From positions 4,774,001 to 4,838,000 of the forward strand of contig NZ_CP070225.1 of the NCBI RefSeq assembly GCF_021631985.1: a DNA stretch of 64,000 nt, given 5' to 3'. A model generated the notes under the pieces. The model ran no database searches and was not told the DNA's origin. It worked only from the letters and a program-made list of their open reading frames with translations. Of the stretch, positions 1 through 8,900 are shown piece after piece (within the stretch, counting starts at the first letter, position 1; every line of letters starts with the position of its first letter). Source of the DNA: Sandaracinus amylolyticus (GTDB lineage: Bacteria; Myxococcota_A; Polyangia; Polyangiales; Sandaracinaceae). The position numbers and the translations under genes were made by a program.

Positions 1-267
1 CTCGAGCCGCTGCCGCACGAGGGGTTCTATCGCGTCGCCGATCCGTTCTTCTGCTGCGAGAAGCGCTGTCGTCGATTCGAGAGCGATCTGCTGGTGCAGC
101 TCGGATACGACGGCGCGGGGACGCCGATCCTCTTCGTGCCCGAGATGGCCGACGGCGCGATCGGCGTGCCGGATCGCGGAACGAAGATCGACCGCGATCG
201 CATCGCGCACCTCGCGCCGCTGCGCGTCCAGGTCGCGAGCCCCCCGCGCGACCGCACGTTCCACTGA
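1..267 (+). CDS. C-terminal end of an unknown protein (5' end outside window)
   Basis: An open frame runs from the first base to a TGA at 265-267 and gives 88 residues. Codon third positions are almost all G or C, as in real genes here. The fragment has an FFCCEKRC cluster near its start and ends in RTFH. I do not recognise the family. The gene converges on the leftward sigma-factor operon, whose last stop codon begins 5 bases further on. The coding call rests only on frame openness and codon bias. Confidence 0.5.
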   Translation, partial: LEPLPHEGFYRVADPFFCCEKRCRRFESDLLVQLGYDGAGTPILFVPEMADGAIGVPDRGTKIDRDRIAHLAPLRVQVASPPRDRTFH

Positions 268-271
268 GCGC

Positions 272-532
272 TCACGGCGCTCGGCCCCGACGCAGCGCGC
301 ACGCTCCACTCACACACGCGTCCTCGACGCGTCGTCCGCGCACCCTCGCGATCACCGTCTCGACCAGGCCGAGGGTCCAGCACATCGGGCACCCACGCAG
401 CGCGATCAGCGCGATCACCACGAGCACGATCGCGCTCCACGTCTCGCGCATCGTCATCGCCGCGATCAGCGCACCGATCCCGATCGCGCCGCGCACCAGA
501 TGCGCGCCCACGCTGCGGCTCCCGAACGTCAT
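272..532 (-). CDS. Small membrane protein, DUF2892-like, with CPMC motif
   Basis: This 86-residue protein starts at an ATG that overlaps the TGA of the sigma-factor gene (ATGA), so the two are translationally coupled. Two hydrophobic segments (about residues 10-25 and 31-45) are followed by a GCPMCW motif and a short helix. This is the layout of DUF2892 (YgaP-type) inner membrane proteins. The C-terminus has two more cysteines. A second protein of the same type is encoded at the other end of the operon. The function is unknown; the paired cysteines would fit a redox or metal role, but that is inference. Confidence 0.65.
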   Translation of the reverse strand: MTFGSRSVGAHLVRGAIGIGALIAAMTMRETWSAIVLVVIALIALRGCPMCWTLGLVETVIARVRGRRVEDACVSGACALRRGRAP

Positions 533-1074
533 CGCGCGTCCTCCAGCAGCGCGTCGCGCACCAGTGATCGCGCGCGGTGCAGTCGGCTCTTCATCGCGGC
601 CTCGCTGATCCCCAGCGTCGCCGCGACCTCTTCGCCCGAGCATCCCTCGAGGTCGCGCAGGATCAGCACCTCGCGGTAGGTCGGCGCGAGCGCCGCGATC
701 GCGCGATGCACGCGCTGGACGAGCTCGAAGCGCTGCATCGCGGCCTCGGGCGTGACCGTCTCGCTCTCCACGGCCTCGAGATCGTCGACGCGCTCGCCGA
801 GCCTCGCCCGAGCGCGCGCGAACGGGCGCAACAAGCGCAGGCACGCGTTGCGCACCACCGACATCAGCCACGAGAGCGCGCTCGCATCGCGCTGCACGTC
901 GGGCCGCAGCGCGAGCTTCGCGAACGCCTCCTGCACCGCGTCGTCCGCGTCGAAGCGATCACGGCACGCGCGCAGGCCGAAGCGATACACGCGATCGTGG
1001 TACGCGCGCACCAGCGCCTCCAGCGCGTCACCTTCGCCTGCGATCGCCGCGCGGAGCGTCTCGTCGTGGCTCAT
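529..1074 (-). CDS. ECF-type RNA polymerase sigma factor (sigma-70 family)
   Basis: The protein has 181 residues from an ATG that overlaps the previous stop (ATGA). Sigma region 2 is visible at about residues 20-55 (helix with DRVYRFG, then DADDAVQEAF). Region 4 is visible at about 120-170 (LAPTYREVLILRDLEG and a helix-turn-helix with GISEAAMKSRLHRAR). There is no region 1.1 or 3, as expected for extracytoplasmic function sigma factors. It is the middle gene of a three-gene overlapping operon between two DUF2892-like membrane proteins. No classical zinc-binding anti-sigma factor (ZAS motif) is encoded nearby, so one of the small membrane proteins could be the regulator; this is inference. Confidence 0.88.
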   Translation of the reverse strand: MSHDETLRAAIAGEGDALEALVRAYHDRVYRFGLRACRDRFDADDAVQEAFAKLALRPDVQRDASALSWLMSVVRNACLRLLRPFARARARLGERVDDLEAVESETVTPEAAMQRFELVQRVHRAIAALAPTYREVLILRDLEGCSGEEVAATLGISEAAMKSRLHRARSLVRDALLEDAR

Positions 1075-1274
1075 CGTACCGGGCACGTGCTCTTGCCCAT
1101 CAGACGATAGCCGAGGCACGTCCCGACCAGCGCCGTGCCCGTGACGTAGAGCGCGATCACCACGAGCCCGACCCGCGCGACCAGCGGCATCGGCGCGATC
1201 ACCGCGCACACGATCATTCCGAGCGCGCCCACCGCGCGCGCCGCACGATCCCATCCACCCACGTTTCGTCCCAC
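1071..1274 (-). CDS. Small membrane protein, DUF2892-like, first gene of sigma operon
   Basis: This gene encodes 67 residues. I chose the GTG at 1274 because AGGAGGG lies just upstream at good spacing and the next in-frame GTG would lose the RBS. Two hydrophobic helices (about residues 13-28 and 31-48) are followed by a tail with two cysteines (TCLGYRLMGKSTCPVR). It resembles the last gene of the operon in size and layout and belongs to the DUF2892-like group. Its TGA overlaps the ATG of the sigma gene. The cysteine spacing differs from the CPMC of its partner. Confidence 0.6.
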   Translation of the reverse strand: MGRNVGGWDRAARAVGALGMIVCAVIAPMPLVARVGLVVIALYVTGTALVGTCLGYRLMGKSTCPVR

Positions 1275-1371
1275 GAGGCCCTCCTGACACCCGGAGAAGC
1301 CCGCTCGCGACGAAAAGGATTCACGGTCCCCACCCGTCCGCGATCGTGGCATCCTCCGCGCCTTTCGGAAG
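1275..1371. promoter_or_regulatory. Divergent promoter region, sigma operon and glycosyltransferase
   Basis: These 97 bases separate the leftward sigma operon from the rightward glycosyltransferase gene. Read on the minus strand, a TGAATCC element (plus-strand 1317-1323) sits upstream of the first operon gene and resembles ECF-type -35 boxes. This suggests possible autoregulation. The minus-strand RBS lies at the left edge of the region. The promoter assignment is tentative. Confidence 0.3.
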
Positions 1372-2625
1372 ATGCGGATCGCCCTCGTCGCCCAAGGCTC
1401 GCGCGGAGACGTGCAGCCCTTCGTCGCCCTCGCCCGCGCGCTCGCGATGCGCGGCGCCGACGTCGAGCTCGCGGCGCCCGAGAACTTCGCGCCCTTCGTG
1501 ATGAGCGCGGGCGTGCGCTTCGTCGCGCTGCCAGGCGACGTGCAGGCGCTGATGCAGTCGGAGCGCGGCCAGCGCGTGCTGGCGCGCGGGGATCGCATCA
1601 CCTGGGCGCGCGAGATGTGGGCGTTCCTCGAGCCGCGCTGGGAGGGCATCGCCGATCGTGTCGCCGACGTCGCGGAGCGCGCCGACGCGATGGTCGTGCA
1701 CGCGCTCTCGGTGCCCTTCGCGCTCGCCTCGATCGATGTCGCGCGCATGCCGCTCGCGATCGGGCTTATGATTCCGGCCGGCGCGCCGACGCGCGCGTAT
1801 CCCTCGCCGATGATCGCATCGCGCTCGCTCGGCCCGCTCAACGCCGCGACGCACCTCGCCGCGGAGCGCGCGATGTGGGCACTGCATGCCGATCGTGTCG
1901 ACGCGCGCCGCCGTCGCGTCGGACTGTCCGCGCTGCGTCGCGACGGATACGCCGAGGCGCGTCGCGCGCGGGTCCCGGTGCTGCACGCGTGGGACGACGC
2001 GCTGCTGCCGCATCCCTCCGACGTCCCGCCGAACGTGATGTCGACCGGCGAGTGGGCCCTCGACGTGTCGCTCGATCCGCCGATCGATCCCGAGCTCGAC
2101 GCATGGATCGACGAGGGGGATGCGCCGGTCTACGTGGGGTTCGGCTCGCTGCCGATGGTCGATCCGCGCGCGACGCTCGCGATGATCGAGCGCGTGACCG
2201 CGCGGCTCGGTGTCCGCGCGCTGATCGCGGCGGGATGGACCGCGTCGTCGCTCGAGACCGACGCGCCGCACGTGCGCATCGCGGGCGAGCTCGATCACGC
2301 ATACGTCCTGCCGCGCTGTCGCGCCGCGGTGCACCACGGCGGCGCGGGCACGGTCCACGCGACGCTGCGCGCCGGGCTGCCGAGCGTCATCGCGTCGGTC
2401 TACGCGGATCAACCGTTCTGGGGCCGCCGCATCGAGGCGATGGAGCTCGGCGCGACGTTTCCTCTGCAGCGTCTCGACGCACGAAGGCTCCAGCGCGCGC
2501 TCGCGATCGCACTGCGCCCCGACGTCCGCGCCCGCGCGCTCGCGGTCGCGACCCGGATGCGCGACGACGGCGCCGACGTCGCCGCGCGCTTCGTCATCGA
2601 GAAGCTCGCGCGCTTGACGCACTGA
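1372..2625 (+). CDS. UGT/sterol-glucosyltransferase-like glycosyltransferase (GT1, GT-B fold)
   Basis: The 417-residue protein has the N-terminal GT-B signature MRIALVAQGSRGDVQPFVAL, typical of the sterol 3-beta-glucosyltransferase, rhamnosyltransferase and macrolide glycosyltransferase group. The C-terminal half has VGFGSLPM (about residue 261) and the donor-sugar motif HHGGAGTVHATLRAG (about 322-336), followed by DQPFWG. These enzymes transfer a sugar from a nucleotide donor to a lipid or small-molecule acceptor. The acceptor cannot be read from sequence. A GGAAG precedes the ATG. The gene lies upstream of the PUFA synthase but is separated from it by a hairpin and 365 bases, so a shared pathway is not shown. 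Confidence 0.87.
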   Translation: MRIALVAQGSRGDVQPFVALARALAMRGADVELAAPENFAPFVMSAGVRFVALPGDVQALMQSERGQRVLARGDRITWAREMWAFLEPRWEGIADRVADVAERADAMVVHALSVPFALASIDVARMPLAIGLMIPAGAPTRAYPSPMIASRSLGPLNAATHLAAERAMWALHADRVDARRRRVGLSALRRDGYAEARRARVPVLHAWDDALLPHPSDVPPNVMSTGEWALDVSLDPPIDPELDAWIDEGDAPVYVGFGSLPMVDPRATLAMIERVTARLGVRALIAAGWTASSLETDAPHVRIAGELDHAYVLPRCRAAVHHGGAGTVHATLRAGLPSVIASVYADQPFWGRRIEAMELGATFPLQRLDARRLQRALAIALRPDVRARALAVATRMRDDGADVAARFVIEKLARLTH

Positions 2626-2632
2626 TGGCGAC

Positions 2633-2660
2633 GCGCGCTTGCGCTGACGCGCGAGCGCGC
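2633..2660 (+). terminator. Hairpin after the glycosyltransferase gene
   Basis: Arms 2633-2644 (GCGCGCTTGCGC) and 2649-2660 (GCGCGAGCGCGC) pair over 12 positions with one G-T wobble and a 4-base loop, 8 bases after the stop codon. There is no clear T-run, so this may be a terminator of the hairpin-only kind or an mRNA 3' end stabiliser. Confidence 0.5.
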
Positions 2661-2740
2661 TGCAATCAGCCCTTCTCTTCCGGAGGGCTCGTGCGGCGAA
2701 CCCTCCCGCCGACCGCTGCCTGTCGTGCGAGCGATACGCA

Positions 2741-2757
2741 CTGACACGCTGCGTCAG
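2741..2757. promoter_or_regulatory. Short inverted repeat upstream of pfa2 (possible operator)
   Basis: CTGACAC and GCGTCAG flank 3 bases and match at 6 of 7 positions as an inverted repeat. It lies about 235 bases before the pfa2 start. A regulator-binding role is possible but unproven, and such short repeats also occur by chance. Confidence 0.2.
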
Positions 2758-2990
2758 CGAACCCTGTGCGAGATCGCGCCTGACCGTGCGCACAGCACGC
2801 TTCCGCCCTTGCCCCCAATGACGGAACCGTGACACACGCGACCTCACGGTCGCGCTATCCACCTACACCCCGGCCGTGCGGCCGAATCGCCCCGCTCGAT
2901 CTCCACGTCGTGCGGGGCGCGCCTTTCCGCGAGGCCGCACGGCACCGAGCTCAGTCGCTGCGCACCACACGAGTCGAGGGTCAACGAGAG

Positions 2991-5900
2991 ATGAAGCAGC
3001 ACCACGAACCGATCGCGATCGTCGGAGTCAGCGCGCTCTTCCCCGGCTCAGTCGATCACACCGGCTTCTGGCACGACATCCTCGCGGGGCGCGATCTCTT
3101 GCGCGACATCCCGGCGAGCCACTGGCTCATCGAGGACTACTACGACCCCGATCCGAGCAAACCCGACAAGACGTACGCGAAGCGCGGCGCGTTCCTCGAC
3201 GACGTCGACTTCGATCCGCTCGAGTGGGGCATCCCTCCGTCGATCGTCCCGCAGACCGACACCACGCAGCTGCTCGGTCTGATCGTCGCGCAGAAGGTGC
3301 TCGACGACGCGTGTCAGGGGCAGTTCTCGCGCATCGATCGCAGCAAGGTCAGCTGCATCCTCGGCGTCACGTCGGGCCAGGAGCTGATGGGCTCGATGGT
3401 CTCGCGGCTCCAGCGCCCGGTGTGGACGAAGGCGCTGCGCGAGTCGGGGATCCCGGAGTCGCAGGTCGGCGCGATCTGCGATCGCATCTCGAGCAGCTAC
3501 ACGAAGTGGGAAGAGTCGAACTTCCCGGGCCTGCTGGGCAACGTCGTCGCGGGGCGCATCGCGAACCGCCTCGACATCGGCGGCACGAACTGCGTGACCG
3601 ACGCGGCGTGCGCATCGACGTTCAGCGCGCTCTCGATGGCGGTGAACGAGCTCAGCGTGGGGCAGTCGGACCTCGTGATCGCAGGTGGCTGCGACACGAT
3701 GAACGACATCTTCATGTACATGTGCTTCAGCAAGACGCCGGCGCTGAGCGCGAGCGGCGACTGCCGCCCGTTCAGCGACAAGGCGGACGGCACGATGCTG
3801 GGCGAAGGGCTCGGCATGATCGCGCTGAAGCGCTTGAGCGACGCCGAGGCCGCGGGCGATCGCGTCTACGCCGTGATCCGCGGCGTGGGCAGCTCGAGCG
3901 ACGGTCGCGCGAAGAGCGTGTACGCGCCGGTGCCCGCCGGTCAGGCGAAGGCGCTGCGTCGCGCGTACGAGGTCGCGGGCTACGCGCCGACGACGGTCGA
4001 GCTCGTCGAGGCGCACGGCACCGGCACGCGCGCCGGTGACGCGGCGGAGTTCGAGGGCCTTCGCACGGTGTTCGGCGAGGCCGGACAGGGCGCGAAGCAG
4101 TGGTGCGCGCTCGGCTCGGTGAAGTCGCAGATCGGCCACACGAAGAGCGCGGCGGGCGCGGCGGGCCTCATCAAGGCGGTGCTCGCGCTGCACCACAAGG
4201 TGCTGCCGCCGACCATCAAGATCGATCGCCCCGACCCGAAGCTGAAGGTCGACGAGAGCCCGTTCTACCTGAACACCGAGGCGCGCCCGTGGGTGCGCAC
4301 GAGTGATCATCCGCGGCGCGCGAGCGTGAGCTCGTTCGGCTTCGGCGGATCGAACTTCCACATCGCGGTCGAGGAGTACGTCGGCCCCGGTGAGCGCGCG
4401 TGGCGCTCGCGCACCAGCGACACCGAGCTCGTGCTGCTGCGCGCGCCCGACGCGAAGGCGCTCGCGGGCGACGCGCGGGCGATGGCGAAGGACGTCGAGC
4501 AGACGATCGCCGAGAACCGCCCGGGCATGCTCGTGTACCTCGCGCGCACGACGCAGGAGGCGTTCGTCGCGACGACGGGCGCGCGCCTCGCGATCGTGGC
4601 GAGCGACGAGGCGGACCTCGCGGCGAAGCTGAAGACGGCGGCGGAGAAACTGGAAGGTTCTTCCACTTCTTCGTTCTCGCTGCCGAACGGCGTGCACTTC
4701 GAGCAGGGCTCGCACGAGGGCAAGGTCGCGTTCCTCTTCCCCGGTCAGGGCTCGCAGTACCTGCGCATGGGGCTCGGCCTCGCGACGACGTGGGACGCGG
4801 CGCGCGCGCCGTGGGACGAGGCGGCGGAGCTCGGGCTCGCGCTGCACGACGTGGTGTTCCCGAAGGCTGCGTTCGACGACGCGACGCGCACGAAGCAGCG
4901 CGCGACGCTGACCGCGACCGAGAACGCACAGCCGTCGATCGGCGCGGCGAGCCTCTCGGCGCTGCGCCTGCTGACGAGCGTCGGGCTGCTGCCCGCGGCG
5001 GTCGCGGGGCACAGCTTCGGCGAGGTGATCGCGCTGCACGCGGCGGGCGCGATCTCGAGCGCGGACGCGCTGCGCATCGCGAAGGCGCGCGGCGAGCGCA
5101 TGGCCGAGGCGGCGCGCACCACCGAGGGCGCGATGAGCGCGGTGATCGCGGGCGCGGACGCGGTGCGCGGGGCGATCGCGAAGCACGGCCTCGACGTGGT
5201 GATCGCGAACCACAACGCGCCCGATCAGTCGGTGATCAGCGGCACGACGAGCGCGATCGAGAAGGCCGAGGGCGCGCTGCGCGGCGAGGGCCTGACGGTG
5301 AAGCGGCTCGAGGTCGCGACCGCGTTCCACTCGCCGGTGGTCGCGGCAGCGGCGGCGCCCTTCGCGTCGTGGCTCGAGGGCGTCAGCGTGAAGGCGCCGA
5401 GCATCGCGGTGTACGCGGATGCGACGGCGGCGCCCTACGGCGCGAGCGAGAGCGCAGTGCGCGAGACGCTGGGCGCGCAGCTCGCGGCGCCGGTGCGCTT
5501 CGTCGAGATCGTCGAGGCGATGTACGCGGACGGCGTGCGCACCTTCGTCGAGGTCGGGCCGGGCTCGGTGCTCACCGGGCTGGTCTCGAAGATCCTCGCA
5601 GGGCGTCCGCACCGCGCGATCGCGACCGATCGCAAGGGCGAGACGGGGCTCACGAGCTGGCACCACGCGCTGGGCAAGCTCGCGGTCGCGGGCCTGCCGG
5701 TGCAGCTCGGAGCGCTGTGGAGCGCGTACGCGCCGGCGCTCGATCCGCGCAGCAAGAAGAAGCCGAAGCTCGCGCTGAAGCTGAACGGCTCGAACTACGA
5801 CAAGCCCTATCCGCCGAAGGGCGGCGCGGCGGCGCTGCCGCAGCCGAACCCCGAGAAGGAGCCCGAGGTGCGCATCGTCGAGCGCATCGTCGAGGTGCCG

Positions 5901-8900
5901 GTGCACGTTCCCCAACCGACTGCCGCTGCGAGCCACGAGATGAGCCACGACGATCGCCCGAAGCACGCTCCCGTCCCCGCTACGAATTCCGTAGCGCTCC
6001 CCGCCGAGGCGCAGCTCGCGTGGATCGGCGCGTTCCAGGAGGCGCAGCGCGCGACGGCCGAGGCCCACGCTGCCTTCCAGCGCTCGATGGCGGACGCGCA
6101 CGCGGCGTTCCTGAAGAGCAGCGAGACCTCGTTCATCGGCCTCGCGAGCATGCTGGGCGCGGGCCCGGTGATGAGCGCGGCGCCGCTCGCGTACGCGCCC
6201 GCGCCGGTGATCGCGCCGCAGCCCGTGGCGTACGTGCCCGCGCCCGCGCCGGTCGCGCAGCCGCAGCCGATCGCGCTGCCGAACACCTACGCCGCGCCGG
6301 TCGCAGCGCCCGCGCCGATCGCAGCGCCGGCGCCGATCGCAGCGCCGGCGCCGATCGCGCCCGCACCCGTCGTCGTGGCCCCCGCGCCCGCCACCGTCGA
6401 TCTGATGGCGGTGATGCTCGACGTGGTCGCCGCGAAGACCGGCTACCCGAGCGAGATGATCCAGATGGGCATGGAGCTCGAGGCCGATCTCGGCATCGAC
6501 TCGATCAAGCGCGTCGAGATCCTCGCCGCAGTGCGCGAGAAGGCGCCGGGGCTGCCCGATCTCGATCCGGCGGCGCTCGGTGCGCTGCGCACCGTCGGCG
6601 AGATCGTCGATCACCTGAAGGCGCATCTGCCCGCGGGATCGACCACGACCACGTCGCCGTCCACGACCACGTCGCCGTCGACGGCTGGCGGGCCGTCGGT
6701 GGATCTGATGGCGGTGATGCTCTCGGTCGTCGCGGCGAAGACCGGATACCCGGCCGAGATGATCCAGATGGGCATGGAGCTCGAGGCCGATCTCGGCATC
6801 GACTCGATCAAGCGCGTCGAGATCCTCGCCGCGGTGCGCGAGCAGGCGCCGGGGCTGCCCGATCTCGATCCCGCGGCGCTCGGGGCGCTGCGCACGGTCG
6901 GTGAGATCGTCGATCACCTGAAGGCGCATCTGCCCAGCGGATCGACCACGTCGCCGTCCACGACCACGTCGACGAGCAGCGCGGCGGGCGGCGTCGATCT
7001 GATGAAGGTGATGCTCGAGGTGGTCGCCGCGAAGACCGGCTATCCCGCCGAGATGATCCAGATGGAGATGGAGCTCGAGGCCGATCTCGGCATCGACTCG
7101 ATCAAGCGCGTCGAGATCCTCGCCGCGGTGCGCGAGCAGGCGCCCGGGCTGCCCGATCTCGATCCCGCAGCGCTCGGTGCACTGCGCACGGTGGGTGAGA
7201 TCGTCGATCACCTGAAGGCGCACCTGCCCGGTGGCGCGCCCGTCGCCGCGGCCGCGACCACCAGCGCGCCCGCGAAGACGACCGCGAAGCCCGCGCTCGG
7301 TCGCTACGTCACGCGCGCGGTCGCGGCGCCGGCGAGCGGCCTGCTGACGCCGGGCCTGCTCGGCGCGTCGCGCGTCGTGATCACCGACGAGGGCACCGGC
7401 ATCGCGGCGGCGCTCGTGAGCGCGCTCGCGTCGCGCGGGCTGCGCGCCGAGGTGGTGCGCGACGTTCCCGCCGACGCCGACGCGGTGATCGTGCTCGCCG
7501 GTCTGCGCGAGGTCGCGCGCGACGAGGACGCGATCGCGATCAACCGCGAGGCGTTCCGCGCGGCGAAGGCGGTCGCGGCGACGCTCGCGAGCAAGGGCGG
7601 CGCGTTCGTGACGGTGCAGGACACCGGCGGCGACTTCGGGCTCTCGGGCTCGTCGCGCGCGTGGCTCGCCGGGCTCTCGGCGCTGGTGAAGACCGCCGCG
7701 CAGGAGTGGCCGAAGGCGCATGCGCGCGCGATCGATCTCGAGCGTGGTGGGCGCGATGCAGCGACGCTCGCGGCGCGGATCGCCGACGAGCTCGTGCACG
7801 GCGGCCCGGAGCTCGAGGTCGGGCTCCGCGCGAGCGGTGAGCGCCTCACGCTGATCTCGGAGCGCGTCGCGGTCGCGAGCTCGCCCTCGGTGCTCGAGGC
7901 GGGCAGCGTGGTGGTCGCGTCGGGCGGTGCGCGCGGCGTGACCGCGGCGACGCTGATCGCGCTGGCGCGCGAGACGAAGTGCAAGCTCGTGCTCCTCGGC
8001 CGCACCGCGCTCGAGGACGAGCCCGGCGCGGCGAAGGGCGCGAACGACGACGCCGCGCTCAAGCGCGCGCTGCTCGAGGACGCGAAGAAGAGCGGCACCG
8101 CGATCGCGCCGGCCGAGCTCGGCAAGCGCGTGGAGCGCATCCTCGCGAACCGCGAGGTGCGCGGGACGATCGACGCGATCCGCGCTGCCGGTGGCGACGC
8201 GAAGTACGTCGCGGTCGACGTGCAGGACGCGAGCGCAGTGTCGAAGGCGCTCGACGAGGTGCGCGCGAGCTGGGGCCCGATCGCGGGCCTCGTGCACGGC
8301 GCGGGCGTGCTCGCGGATCGCTTCATCGCGGACAAGACGCAGGACCAGTTCGATCGCGTGTTCGACACGAAGATCGAGGGCCTGCGCGCGCTGCTCGCGG
8401 CGACGGCGAACGATCCGCTGAAGACGGTCGTGTTCTTCTCGTCGGTCGCGGCGCGCTGCGGCAACCAAGGCCAGTGCGACTACGCGATGGCGAACGAGGT
8501 GCTCAACAAGATCGGCGCGAAGCTGCGCCGCGAGCGCGGCGTGCGCGTGAAGTCGCTCGGCTGGGGCCCGTGGGAGGGCGGCATGGTGACGCCCGCGCTC
8601 AAGGCGCGCTTCGAGAAGCTCGGCGTGCCGCTGATCGGCCTCGCGGACGGCGCGAAGATGCTCGTCGACGAGCTCGGTCGCGGCGCCGGTGACGACGTCG
8701 AGCTCGTGCTCGGCGGCGAGCCGCGCGCCGAGGCGCTGGTCACCGAGCCCGGCAAGGCCACCGAGGAGCGCGCGCTCGAGATCGTGATCGATCGCGCCGC
8801 GTCCCCGTTCGTCGCGAGCCACGTCGTGAAGGGCACGCCGGTCTTCCCCGCGGTGATGGCGATCGAGCTCTTCGCGCGCGCGGCGCGCACGCGTCGCAGC

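Larger units (their letters stand above)
2626..2990. other. Intergenic region before the PUFA synthase operon
   Basis: This is the only stretch above 300 bases without a gene. It begins with a terminator-like hairpin (2633-2660) and holds a short inverted repeat (2741-2757). A frame continuous with pfa2 is open from a GTG at 2829. Its residues (many R, P, T) do not resemble the start of ketosynthase proteins, and the ATG at 2991 has a GAGGG upstream, so I leave this part non-coding. The pfa promoter is probably here, but I see no clear -35/-10 pair. Confidence 0.5.

Noticed and set aside
2829..2990. A GTG start 54 codons upstream for pfa2
   Set aside because: The added residues are not like synthase N-termini, and the ATG at 2991 has an RBS-like GAGGG at good spacing.
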